From contig NC_134441.1 of assembly GCF_030867145.1 (NCBI RefSeq), positions 8,664,992-8,728,991 of the forward strand: DNA of 64,000 nucleotides, written 5' to 3'. The translations under genes were made by a program, and so were the position numbers. The stretch comes from Opisthocomus hoazin (Eukaryota > Chordata > Aves > Opisthocomiformes > Opisthocomidae). Below the pieces are notes generated by a model. That model was not told the DNA's origin. It was given only the letters and a program-made list of their open reading frames with translations, and did no database searches. Below are positions 1-13,300 of the stretch, one piece after another. Each line of letters starts with the position of its first letter. Position 1 is the first letter of the stretch.

Positions 1-1357
1 TCGCTGGAATTAAAACCTTCTGGAGCTGTTGGGGCCGGCACGGCCTGGAGCAACAGCCCTTGTTGACGCCGTGATGGGGAATCGGGACGCGCCGTGGGGC
101 TGCCGTGCCCCAGAGCCAGGGCTGCTCCGGGAGCGATGCAGCTCCGGGAGCATCCCTGCAGCCCCCGGCTCCGGACGGGGTCCCGGGGCTGAGCCGGCCG
201 GCACCAGTGCTCGCTGCTGCAGCGCTGGGGCAAGCCAAGCCCTGTGAAAACGGGGTCCCCGCAGGGAGGAAGGGGCGAGAGGTGGCCCCGGCCACTGCAG
301 CTCCGTCCACCGGCGTGTGGAAGCAATTTGCGGGCTGGCAGGGCTGCCAGCCCTTCTGCTCCCGCCACCGGCCGGGTCGCAGGGCCCCGTGGCCATGCCC
401 AGTGGCAGCTTCTCATCAGCACGGGGTGGGGGGCTGCACTGCCTGCCCCCCCCAACCCTCCCCACCACCCCCAGGGGTGCGGCAGCAGCCCCCCGAGCCG
501 CGTCTGGGTGGGCAGCCCTGGCACGGGGAGCCGAGCGTGGCTGGCGACGGCGGAGGGGCCGGAGCTGTGCGGCACACAGCCGCCATTCAGCGCGGCCGCA
601 GAGCCCGCCCGTGTGTAAACAGCCCCGGCTCCGGAGCTCAATGAGCCCTTTTTTCCCCGCGCCGCTCCGCTGGCCGGGGCTCAGGGTGCCCTCCCGGCCC
701 CGGCTGGCGGCTGCCCCCCGCTTTTGGGTCACGATTGCCGGCAGAGCATCGCCAGCATCCCTGGAGCACCTCTGCTCCCCAGGCCGGGGTCCGGCTCTGC
801 CGATCGCCGCGGCAGCCCTCCAGCAAGCTCCTGGCTGAGCTGTGGGTGCTCGTGCCTCCCTCCCTCTCCTGGCACCCTGCAAGGGCCCCTGCGGCCAGCA
901 AAGCTGGGGTTAAACCTCGGTGCTGGGAGGCTCCCAGCATGGCTGGGAGTGGGCCAAGTTGGTGGGGAGCAAGAGCTGGGGGTGCCATGGGGTCCCCTCC
1001 TGGCTGCCGGTCCCTGGGGTGCCCTCTCAGTGCGGATGCTGGTGATCTTGTTGCCCACACGTGCAGCTCCTTGAACCCAGGCTCAGGTACAGGAGCAGTG
1101 CCCCAAGATGCCATGTGGACCGTGGCGTGGCATCCCGACACGACCGCTGCATCCCGTGTCCCCACCTGGTCGTGCCAGCCTGTCCCTGGGACTTCACCAC
1201 GGCCACCACCGCGGCGGCACGGCCGGGGCTGCCTCTTCGTGCTGCGGGTCCGGCCGTCCTCGCTCCCCCTCCAGCCCCGCGCGTCCCCCGGGCACGGATG
1301 GGGCTGCCCAGCAGGCCGAGTAACGGGGCGGCCCCTCTCCCTCTGCTCTTCCCACAG
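1..1357 (+). other. ADGRA2: ADGRA2 intron 1 (part), no exon recognised
   Basis: GC-rich sequence upstream of the first LRR exon. No LRR N-cap or signal-peptide exon with proper splice sites is visible, so the first exon lies outside the window. The long open frames here on both strands reflect low stop-codon density and resemble no known protein. Confidence 0.6.
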
Positions 1358-4300
1358 GCTGCTGGGTAACAACAAGATCACGGTGCTGGAGAACGGCTCC
1401 TTCTTCGGGCTGCGGGCGCTGGAGAAGCTGTGAGTGTGTGGCGGGCGGCTGGGGGGGTCGGGGCGGGCAGCAGCAGGCAGGGGGGTGCGGGCAGGGGTTC
1501 CGTGGGGTGCCAGCGGGGAGGGTGCTGGCAACACTGCACAGGTCCTGCTCCCGACGTCGCTGCTGGGTGCGGCGTTGGGGCCGGCACTGGGGTCCCCGGG
1601 CACCCCGGGAGCCGCGCTGGGGCGGGAGGCACTGGGGGGCCGTGCTCTGTGGGGGCCGGTATGAAAAGCGACATTGTCCCCCCGAACAAAGTCAACTTTC
1701 TTATCTCTCCATGAAAGGCATCTCTATGGAGGGAGCTGTAATAAGGGGAGATTTATGGCCCCCATATGGGTTTGATCTGTAGGTATGCAGGAGCGGGGAC
1801 CGGCGCACTGAGGGCGTTTTGTTCCCCGCCGTGGCCCCACGAGGGTCTCGCGCATTCCTGCGCCGCGCGGGGTTGGGTGGGCTCCCACCGCGGGACACCC
1901 GGTGTGACGGTGGCCCAGCTGCCAGCATCCGTGGGGTGCTGTCCCCCACAGCCCACCGCAGCCCACCGCTGCCCTGGGCATCCTGGGCGTCAAGGCCAGG
2001 CGGGACGGGGCTTGGAGCAGCCTGGTGCAGTGGGAGGCGGGGTGGGACCTGGGTGATCTGTAAGGTCCCTTCCGACCCAAACCAGTCAGTGATTCTATGA
2101 CCCTCTGTGGCACACGGTGCCGGGGTCTGGGGCTGCGGTGGTGGGGTCCCCTCCCGTTGGCCACGGGTTCCTGGCCTGGTGCTTCGCACAGGGCATCGCT
2201 GGGGTGCAGACAGGCAGGGGCGGGTGGCCGGGGCAGCGCAGGGTGCAGGCAGGGGCAGGCAGCGTGCTCGGGGACACTTGGGAAGCCGTCACCCTGGGAC
2301 CCTGCATGGTTCCAGGCATGGAGTCGCCTCCTCCTGCCTCCCAGCACCGAGCCCTCATTAGCAGCAGGGATTAACGGGCCATGGCGGAGCCAGGGGGGCT
2401 GCATCCCAGGGGGACTGCGGCTCTGCAGCCCCCGGGGTCCCCCTAAAAGCCCCTGTGCTGCCTGCCACTCCGCTCGGCCGTGCCGAAGCCCCAGGCGGGT
2501 GGAAGGGGAGCAGCCAGGCACCCTGGGGGGCTGGGGCCAGCGCTCGCCCGTCCCGGGCCGGCCAGCATCGCGCCGCGCCCGACTGCTCTTGCCAGGAGCC
2601 CTGATTGTTTTCATCGGGTCGGTCCCGGGCCGCGGCGCGGACGTGCCCCATAGGGGGACAGCGCTGGCGTGGCGGGGACGTGGCGGGGGCTCCAGGGCCC
2701 CTCACTTCTCGTCTTGGGGCTCGCGGGACCCCTGCCCACCCTGGCTGCCCACCGTGGGTGCTTTGGTGTCGCGACGTGATGGGGGGAACCCATTCCCGGG
2801 GTCTCGGATGTGTGCAGGGTGCCCCTGCGGGCCGCTGCCCCTCCGGGCTTGCAGCTTGGCATCTCCGGTGATTTGCAGCAGCGTAATGAGATTAATGAGT
2901 CTGAGCGGGCCGGTGTGCAGCGGGGCGGCCGCGCTCATTAGCGCAGCCCCGCTTGGGAACGACCTGGGGCCAGCGCTCCCCCCTTGGCGCGGGTGGCAGC
3001 AGTGACGGGGATGGAGTCTGTCTGTCTGTCCGTCTGCACCGGGCTGCGGTGGGTGCTGCTGTGCGTGGGGAGCTGCTCCTGTGCCAGCCCTGGCTGCTGG
3101 GCTCCTCGCGGCTGCACCGAGCTGGATCGGGCCCCCTGCGCAGGGGCGTGCATGCGCTGGGCTGGCTGCGAGCCCCCAGGGCCCAGCACGGTCCCCGGTG
3201 GGTCCCATCCCTGGCCGGTGGTCCCCTGCAGCCCCCAGCCCCCGCCTGCATGCTGGCCAGAGCCAGGGACCCGGAGCTTTGGCAGCAGATGAGTTTTGGC
3301 TGCTGCTGCCAGCCAAGCTGGTGGTGTGTGCTGGGTGGGCGTCCGAGGCACGGGGGTCCCTGGGGACCTTCGGCTGGTGGTGTGTGCTGGGTGGGCGTCT
3401 GGGGCGCGGGGGGCCCTGGGGACCTTCGGCTGGTGGTGTGTGCTGGGTGGGCATCCGGGGCGCGGGGGGCCCTGGGGACCTTTGGCTGGCCCCCACCGGG
3501 GAGCGGGGTCTGCCTTGGCGTGGGTGGGTGGGCGTCTGCAGGGCAGGTGTTCGCGCGTTGGGTGTCGGTGTCGGCGCAGGTGAGCAGAGCTGTTCCTGCA
3601 GCACTGGTGCTCACCTGGCCCCTGCATGCATCTGCCTGCACATCTGCCTGCACATCTGCCTGCACGTCTGCCTGCACACCCGGCTGGGCACGCGGCCGTC
3701 GGAGCTGCCAGGCCACGATTTTGCCCGTCAGGGAGGCCGGGGAAGGCAGGCGTGGGCGGTCGGTTGGTTGTTTCGCCGACCGAGCAGGGCTGGGAGGATG
3801 CCAGCTGGGAAGGCGTCGCGCCACAGTCCCCCTCCCCGGGGCTGGCACCGCGGGGCCGTGCCCCCCCGCAGCCAGCCCTGCCCATCTGGGGTCGGCTGGG
3901 GACCCCCAGCAGCCGCGTGGGTGAGGTTTAGTCTGGAAGCAGAGCATGCCTGCGTGTTCGCGGGTGCAGGCAGCGTCGCCCAGGTGTCCTCTCGCCGTGT
4001 GGCTGATGATGGGACCCCCGCTCCTGCCTGCACCCCCAGGTCTGCTGGAAGGGTTTGCACCGCTCCCCCGTCCTGGGTGCCGGCTCCTGGCCTTGAAACG
4101 GGGACTGTGGCTCGTGGGGTGTCCCTGGGGCCGCGCACGGAGCGGTGGGCGGCCCAGCGATGAGCACCATGGAGACTGCTATAAATAAACGCGGCATCGC
4201 CAGATGGATCCCATTTCCTCTCCCGGCCAGCGCCAGTGCTCAGCAGGAGCCGCCTCGCCAGTCCCGGGGGCTGGATGGAGCGGCCGATGCCACCGGTGCT

Positions 4301-7300
4301 CCCCAGATCCCCCCGCGCCGGCACACGCCTGGCGAGCTTCTGATTAGATACGTGCCTCCAATCGGGCTAATAACCCAAACGAGCTTCCTGCGGGCCGCCA
4401 AGCCCATTTGGGGCCACGCTGGCAGCTGCAGCGTGCTCTTATCCCACGTGCGGGAGATAACCCGCCGGGATGCGGCTGCTCTGGAATAAACGCGCAGGGG
4501 GGGACGGCGGCCACGGCCGTGGTGCGTGCTCGGGGCGGGCAGCGGGGCTGGCATCCCCCCCAGCAGCGGCGGGGAGCCTCACGCGTTCCCTGCGCCCTTC
4601 GGAGAGATAACGAGAGGGAAATGGGACGGAAAGCTGCTAATGAGGCTCTTGCAGGGGGCTTCGCGGTGCCTGGGGCTGCCGAGGAGCCCAGGGCTGGGGG
4701 GACCGGGGTGCGCTTGTGCCCCTGTCCCTGCTGTGCCGGGTCTGCAGTGGACGGGGCAGAGGACGCGTCCCGGGCTCCCTGCGGCACACCCTGAGCTCTG
4801 TGTCTGTCTCCTCCCCCCGCAGGGACCTGAAGAACAACCTGATCAGCACGGTCCAGCCAGGCGCCTTCCTCGGCCTCCCCGAGCTGAAGCGTCTGTAAGT
4901 GCTGGCGCAGCTTCTCGGGGAGCCCCGGGGACAGCGGGACCCCCCCGGCCCCGACAGCCCCTCCGCTTGCCTTGCAGGGACCTCTCCAACAACCGCATCG
5001 GCTGCCTGAGCGCCAGCGTCTTCCAGGGGCTCACCAACCTCCTCAGGCTGTACGTAGCTCGCTGGGGACCCCCGCGCAGCCCTGTCCCCTGGCTCTCGAG
5101 GGGACCCCCGGGGCTGGCTCCTGGTGCCGGGGCTGGCTCGGCTGCGGCTGCCCCATGCCCACCCCCGCCAGGTGCCGTGGTGGGGTGTGCGGGCACGGCG
5201 AGGGGCCTGGGGGGTGTCCCCTCTCCCGGCAGCTCCCCGGTCCCCTCCACACCGCCGTTCTCTCCTGTCCTGCAGGAACGTGTCCGGGAACATTTTCTCC
5301 AGCCTCCCGCCCGGTGTCTTCGACGAGCTCCCCTCCCTGAAAGTCGTGTGAGTTGGTGCCCCGGGATTTTGGCACGCAGGGGGGGTCCCTGCCGGAGGGT
5401 CTCAGGGATGCTGGTGTGACGCCGGCCCTTGCAGGGACTTCGCCACCGAGTACCTGACGTGCGACTGCAACCTGCGCTGGGTGCTGCCCTGGGCTCGCAA
5501 CTGCTCGGCGCAGATCACGGAGCGGACGGCGTGCGTCTACCCCCGGCACCTGCACGCCGTCCCGCTGCGCAGCGCGCGGGAGAGCCAGCTCCGCTGCGGT
5601 GAGCCGGGGCCGGGGCGGGGGCGGCGGCGGCGGGCGGGGGCGCGGGCTCACCGGCCGGCCGTGTCCCCCGCAGCGGGCGCCCCGGAGCTGCACACCCACC
5701 ACCTCATCCCGTCGCTGCGCCAGGTGGTTTTCCAGGGCGACCGGCTGCCCTTCCAGTGCACGGCCACCTACCTGGACAACAGCACCCAGATCCGATGGTA
5801 CCACAACCGCGAGCCGGTGGAGGAGGACGAGCAGACGGGCGTCATCGTGGAGGAGAGCCTCATCCATGACTGCACCTTCATCACCAGGTCAGGGATGGCG
5901 ACGGGGATGGGGATGGAGATGAGGATGGAGATGGGATGGGGACAGTGATGGAGATGAGGATGGGAATAGCGATGGGGATGGGGATGGAGGTGAGATGGGG
6001 AGAGAGATGGAGATAGGGACAATGATAGAGATGGGATGGGGACAGGGATGGAGATGGGGATGGGAATAGCGATGGAGATGGAGATGGAATGGGGAGAGAG
6101 ATGGAGATAGGGACAATGATAGGGATGGGATGGGGATGGGGACAGGGACAGGGATGGAGATGGGGATGGGAATAGCGATGGGGATGGGGATGGAGATGGG
6201 GATAGAGATGGAATGGGGAGAGAGATGGAGATAGGGACAATGATAGGGATGGGGATGGGGACAGGGATGGAGATGGAGATGGGGATGGGAATAGCGATGG
6301 GGATGGAATGGGGAGAGAGATGGAGATAGGGACAATGATAGAGATGGGATGGGATGGGATGGGATGGGATGGGATGGGATGGGATGGGATGGGGACAGGG
6401 ATGGAGATGGGGATGGACACTTGTGGCCACAGGGCTTGCTGGTTTGCAGGTACCGAGTGCCGTGGGCGAGTTGCCAAGTGTGGGCACCTCCTGTGCTTCG
6501 TGGTGTGTGTCCCCTTGTCCCCAAGCTTTGGGGACCACGGCTGTGGGTTGGCTGTGGGGCAGACCCGCCGTGCCAGCCCGTCCCCTCTGCCCACAGCGAG
6601 CTCATCCTCTCCAACATCCACGTCTCTGCCAACGGCGAGTGGGAGTGCGCCGTCTCCACCTCCCAGGGCAACGTCAGCAAGAAAGTGGAGATCGTGGTGC
6701 TGGAGACCTCCGCGTCCTACTGCCCTGCCGAGCGGGTCACCAACAACCGCGGGGACTTCAGGTGGGCACCGGCGGTGGCCCGGCCGCGGGGTGGGTGCCG
6801 TGGCAGGGCAGGGGCGTGCGTACGGCGTGAGCAGTGCGTGCCGGGGCGGGGGCTCGCCGCAGGTGACCGGGTGTCTGGTAGTGATTAGCGGCTGCGGGGA
6901 GCGCGGGCGCCTTTGAAGGGCTTCCCGTGCCGGCGGCACAGCCCCGCTCCAGCAGCGAGAGGTGTTGGAATTTCTCTGGCACGAGACGAAAGGCTCCGGG
7001 CGCCCGCCGTAACCCCGGTGGGGCCATTACGGAATATAAATTACTGGTACAGTCAATGTGGCTTAAATTAGCGGTGCCCCCACCCTCCCCTCGCCCGCCT
7101 CTTCCCTCTGCGCTGTGCTGAGCCCGGTGGGATACGGGATCGGAGCCGGGGGCGGCAGCTTTCTGGGGAGCATCACCCTCGGCCCCCCCGGAGCCAAGGG
7201 GAGGCAGGGGCTCTTTGGGGGGGTTGGGGGCCGTGGTGTGGTGCTGGGCAGGGTCCCCACGAGGGGAGCAGGCTGGGGGTTGCAGCGGGGGGGGCTGCTG

Positions 7301-10300
7301 GCAGTGGTTGCCCCATGGCCACCACGTTTGGGTGCCCGCAGGTGGCCCCGCACGCTGGCCGGCATCACCGCCTACCAGCCCTGCCTGCAGTACCCCTTCG
7401 CCGCGGGGCCGGCCGGCGGGGGCTCAGCAGCCGAGAAGCAGGCATGGCGACGCTGCGACCGCGCCGGGCGCTGGGAGGAGGGCGACTACTCCCACTGCCT
7501 CTACACCAACGACATCACCCGCGTCCTCTACACCTTCGTGCTGGTGAGCCGGGGGGCCGGGGGGGCTCGGCCGGGCCGGGGGGCCGGGCGCAGCCGGTGA
7601 CCGTGCCGCTCTGCAGATGCCCATCAACGCCTCCAACGCCCTGACCCTGGCTCACCAGCTCCGCGTCTACACGGCCGAGGCAGCCAACTTCTCGGACATG
7701 GTTGACGTCCTCTATGTGGCCCAGATGATAGAGAAGTTTATCGGCTACGTGGACCAGATCAAGCAGGTAATGAGCACTGCTCCCGTCCCCTACTTGCCCC
7801 AGCCTTGCCTGTTACTTTTGGGGTGGAAAAGCATGAATTGGGGTGTTTGCCGCTGGGGACGGCGGTAGCTCTTTGCGGAGCCGCTTGCTGTCCTCGCAGC
7901 TGACCGACGTGATCGTGGAGATGGCCAGCAACATCATGCTGGTGGACGACCACATCCTGTGGATGTCACAGAAGGAGGAGAAGGCTTGCACCAGCATCGT
8001 CCGCTCCCTGGAGAAGATCGCCGCTCACACGCTCAGCAGCAACTCCCAGCACATGGCGGTGGTGAGTGGGGGGCCGGGGGGGGCTGCCTGGAGATGGGGG
8101 GTCAGGGGGAAGGAGGAGGTGGTTGGGCCACTGGTGTGGGATCTCTGCCCATGCTGGGGGTCTCTGGCCACACTGGGGTTCTCTATCCATGCTGGGAGGG
8201 TCTCTGTCTGTGCCGGGGGGTCTCTGGCCATGCCAGGGCTGACGGCCACCCTGTGATTGCTGTGCCTGGCAGAATTCACGCAACATCGCCTTCGAGGCGT
8301 ACGTGGTGAAGCCCGAGAGCTACGTGGGGCTGAGCTGCGTGGCTTTCCAGCGGCGGGACGGGGGTCCGGCTGGGCATCCCCCTCGGGCCGAGCGGGGGGC
8401 TGAGCCCGCATCTGACCAGCAGCTGAGGCTGCGCTGCACCACGGGACGCCCCAACGTCTCCCTGACCAGCTTCCACATCAAGGTACGGGTAAGCCGGGGG
8501 ACGGGGGGGCACGGGGGGGCCAGCCCCTGCTCACCGGAGACCCTGTGCCCGCAGAACAGCATCGCCCTGGCCTCCATCCAGCTGCCTCCCAGCCTCTTCG
8601 CCAGCCCCGTCCCGGCTGCGCCGCTGGCCGACTGCAAGCTCCAGCTGCTGGTCTTCCGCAACGGCAAGCTCTTCTGCAGCACGGGCAACTCGTCCCGCCT
8701 GGCCGACGACGGCAAGCGCCGCAGCGTGGCCACGCCGGTCATCTACGCGGGGACCTGTAAGGGCTGCCTCTCGGGGGGCTTGGGGTGCCCTGCGTGGGGC
8801 TCTTCTTAGGGGATGGAGCTCCCTGGGGCTCAATGGGGCTCCTTGGGGTGTTGCCCTGGTGCTCCTGAAGCACAAAGCCATCCCTGGGTGTCCTCATGGG
8901 GAAGTGACAACGTGCCTGTGGGATGCAGTGGGGGGCTCCCCCATATCCAGGCTCCTTTTGGGGTGCAGGTGGAGGGGTGGCCCTTGTCCCGCTGACCAGG
9001 TTTCCCTGTTGCTGCAGATGGCTGTGGAGTGGGAAACCTGTCGGAGCCGGTGGCCGTGTCGCTGCGGCACCCCGGGGAGGGCGCAGACCCCGTGGCTGCG
9101 TACTGGAACTTCGAGGTGCTGGGGGGCATGGGGGGCTGGAGCGTGGAGGGCTGCCAGCTGGCTGCCCGGGAGCCCAACGTCACCTCCCTGCACTGCCGGC
9201 ACCTCAGCAACGTGGCTGTGCTGATGGTAGGTGGGGGGGAAGCAGTAGGGCTGGGAGCCTTGCCCAGGGGGTGCAGAGCCTGGGGGGTGCAGGGGGGCGG
9301 TGGGGTGGGACGGGGACGCGGGGACAGGTGGCATGGGGACTGACGGGCTGCGCTGTGCTGGGCAGGAGCTGAGTGGTTTCCCCAGTGAGGCACGAGGTGC
9401 CGTGGAGGTGCTGCACCCGGCCATGTACACCTGCACAGCCGTGCTGCTGCTCTGCCTCTTCGCCACCATCATCACCTACATCATCAACCACGGGTGAGCT
9501 GGCGTCCCGGCGCGGTCCTGGTGTGGTGACGGCTGGAGGGGCTGTGCTAGGGTGGGTGCCTCTGTGGGCAGCTGGAGGGGCTCCCCATGCACTGCCAACG
9601 CCTCGGAGAAGGTGTCCGCATGGCATGTCGGATGGCTGTCTGGAGACATGACCACCCAGGAGATGGCCCTCCAGGAGCTGGCCCTCCAGGAGATGGCCCT
9701 TCAGGAGACAGCGCTCCAGGAGCTGGCTCTCCAGGAGATGGCCCTCCAGGAGACAGCAGTCCAGGAAAGGCTGCCAGGCAAGTGGTGCTGCCACAGGAGC
9801 CCATCTTGGGGCGATGGCTGGATGTGTTCTGCCTTTATGGTGGTGGAGGCCTTGGGCTCGTCGGCTGTGTCTTGTCCTGCAAAGTGGGGCATGGAGGAGG
9901 TGAGCAGGACTTTGAGGGGGGGGTGAGAAGACCCCCTGGGACCTCACTGGGTCGGAAATGGTGAGCAGCTGGGGCTCAGGGATGGGGTCCCCCCATACCT
10001 GGGGCCAGCAAGACCCCAGGTGGGGGAACAGGGGGCAGCAAGCAGCGCTCAGCAGCAGCTCATGCTGAGGGCCCTAGTGCTGCAGGAGCCCCTCGCTGCC
10101 CCACAGATACCACCGAGCCCCCCCTCTGCCCCCCACCAGCACGTGGAGGGGGTCCAGGGCAGCAGTCGCTGGGTGAGCCAGGGTGAGACCACCTCAGCAG
10201 GCCACTACCAACAAGCTGCCTTCTTTAAAGCAAAAAGAAACAGAAGCAGTTAGAGCTAACACTTAATGAGTCTTTAATGAGCTGCACATAAGGCCAGAGT

Positions 10301-13300
10301 AAGACCCTCCTGCTACAAGTGAAACACTAACGAAGCCAAGCGATGCCCTCGATCCATGTCTATTACCCCTTGGAAGAACCCACTGAGAACGATGATATCT
10401 AACACTTAACAAGCACTTAATGAGATACAGCTAAGGCCAAAACATTTCTCTTACTATAAGTGAAAGAAAGACTAATAAAGTCAAGCAACGTTGTTAGCTA
10501 AATCTGTTATCTGTTTCTTAGGAAGAACCCAGTAGTAAGTATTGTATCTGACAAGTACTTAATGAGATAAATATCAGGGCAAGCCATGCCTCTTACTGCG
10601 AGTGAAACAAACACTGACAAAGTCCAGCAGCGTTATGAGCCCACGTCCATTACCTATTTCTCAGAAATAACCCAATAAGAAGTATTCTATTTAGCACTTA
10701 GCAAGCACTTCATGAGGTGCACCTGCAGCCAGCCCCCTCCCCTCGCTGCAGGTGAAGCAAACGCTAACACAGAGTCCAGGAACACTCCCAGCCCCGATTT
10801 GGAAGAACCCCATGGTAATTCCTACATCAGATACTCCTCAGCACTTAATGAGGTGCAAGGCCCAGCCGCTCATTTTGTGCAAAGTGACTCCAGTGTGGAC
10901 AGGTAGAGCCGAGCACCACTGTGAGGAACCCCGGGATAATTACGGCAGCTAGCACTAACGAGGGCGTTTTTAGAGGAGCACAAGGCCAAGCCCTTCCTGT
11001 AAGGGAAGCGAGCAGCAGCGGAGCCCGGCCGCGCTGTCGGCCCTCGTCTCGCCCTGGAAACACAACGCTGCCCAGGAGCAGCCCTGGGCTCCAGCCCAGC
11101 TCCTGCCATCCCCTTCTCCGCGTCCCAGCAGCGGTGGCTCGCTGCTGACAGCCCCGTGATGGGCACGCTGCGGCACCTACGAGAAGTCCTTTGCCCACGT
11201 GCACGCACGTCTGCAGGTGGCTTCTTGCCCAGCCACGCTCCCTGGCCCGGCCGGGCACGGGCTGTGCGGAGCATCCCTCCGGAGCAGGAGCCGTGCCGGC
11301 AAATGACTGTCCCGCTCAGGGCCGGGCAGGAGCTCACAGGCGCCCACTGTGCCTCTTCCAGCACCATCCTCATCCCGCGGAAGGGCTGGCACATGCTGCT
11401 TAACCTCTGCTTCCACATCGCCATGACGGCCGCCGTCTTCGCGGGAGGCATCACCCTCACCGGCTACCTGATCGTCTGCCAAGCGGTAGGGAGCGGGCAG
11501 GGGGGACGCAGCCGTGGCTGCAGCCCCCCCCGTTGCTGACCACCGCCTCTCTCCCGCAGGTTGGCATCATCTTGCACTACTCCTCGCTCTCCACGCTGCT
11601 GTGGATGGCGGTGAAAGCCAGAGTGCTTTACAAGGAGGCGACCTGGAAGGTGCCGCGGCAGCCGGACGGGGACGCGTCCCAGCCGGCCCCCAGACCCATG
11701 CTGCGGTACGACGGCCCCTTCCCCTCGCCCCGGCCCCACGGAGGAGCAGGGAACTGGGGCAGCTCCCCCCATGCCACGTCCGGAGGCTGGGGCAGGACTT
11801 GCTCTGCCGCACGAGCCCGTGCTGCCTGCAGCCGTGCTCTCCGAGGGCTCGCTCCGGGCGTGCGGTGACACCGTTCCCCCCCGTGCAGGTTCTACCTGAT
11901 CGCCGGCGGGATCCCCCTCATCATCTGCGGGATCACGGCAGCCGTCAACATCCACAACTACCACGACAACAACCCCTAGTAAGTGTCCCTGCTCGACCGT
12001 GCCTTCCTCCCCCAACGGGTGCCCTCCCTCCGCCTGGGCAAGGGGAACCAGCAGTGCCAGGAAGCCGGGCGAGCCTGGGAAAGGCTGGTGAGATCTTTCC
12101 CGAGAGCAATCCCCATACTGGGAAAACAGCACCCAGCAGCCTCCGCGGAGCCCGTGCCATCGGGGCAGGGGGGCCGAGCATCATGGTACCACGGCGCGTG
12201 GCTGCCGGCCGCGCAGGCACCCGGGTCTGCTCCTCAAAGCCCCTTTCCCCCGTACAGCTGCTGGCTGGTGTGGCGGCCCAGCCTGGGGGCTTTCTACGTC
12301 CCCGTGGCTTTCATCTTGCTCGTCACCTGGATTTACTTTCTCTGCGCCGGGCTCAGCCTCCAGTGCCGACCGTTGAGCCAGAAAGACGTCCCCGAGCCTC
12401 TGGAGCCGCCGCCGCGGCTGGGCGCTGCCGGTGACCTCCTGACGGACTCCGGCTCCATCTCGGTCACGCTGAACTCGGGGCCGCCCTGCCCCGAGGCGGA
12501 CGGCGTCCACTCCCTGCAGGTGCAGCTCTGGGCGCTGGTGACCACCCACGCCTTGTACCTCGCCCTGTGGGCGTTCGGCGCCATGGCCGTGTCCCAGCGC
12601 TGGTACCTGAACATCGTCTTCAGCTGCCTCTACGGCGTCACCGCCGTGGCACTGGGGCTCTTCATCTTCGTCCACCACTGCGTCCGGCGCCGGGACGTGC
12701 TCAGCTCCTGGTTCTCCTGCTGTCCGTCCTACAGGAACGCGCTGCCCATGCAGGCGTACGTCCACCCCGGGCTGGTGCCGGAGGACGGCTCGCAGGTCTT
12801 CATTGGCTGCGACCCGGAGCTGGCTCGCTCCGGCGCCTCCTCCTCCTCGCCCAGCAGCGCCGGCTCGGCTGGGGGCCGCTGCAAGCTCACCAACCTGCAG
12901 GTAGCCCAGAGCCAGGCGGACGCCCGCCCGGCTGCCTGCCCGGAGCCGGACCCCGCCGACGGGAAGCCCGCCGGCACCGGCAGGCACACCAGCAACCTCC
13001 ACGGCCGCAGGAACCTCCGGGGCAGAACTAAGCAGTGCCGGGACGGGAAGCACCACCGCTTGAAGGTGCTGCGGGGCCCCTCCTCGGAGCACCCCTCCAG
13101 CGAGAGCGGGAGCCTCCACAACAGCCACTCCGAGAGCTACCACAGCGGCAGGAACAGCCCCGGCAGCAGCGGCCGCGCCGGGCCGCGGGCCCCCCACGAC
13201 GGGGAGACAGCACCCAGCCACTCGGAAGGCAGCGACGGCGGCCGACGGGCGCCCGACTTCGCCGAGGCTCGCCGGAGGAGTGCCAGCAGGGACAACCTGC

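Noticed and set aside
5768-6939. Long minus-strand open frames rich in Ser-Pro-Ile-His
   Set aside because: They run through the GGGATGGAGAT minisatellite; the encoded repeats mirror the DNA repeat and no splice-consistent gene exists there.
12181-13221. 346-codon frame antisense to the ADGRA2 last exon
   Set aside because: It is a shadow of the strongly GC3-biased ADGRA2 coding exon.
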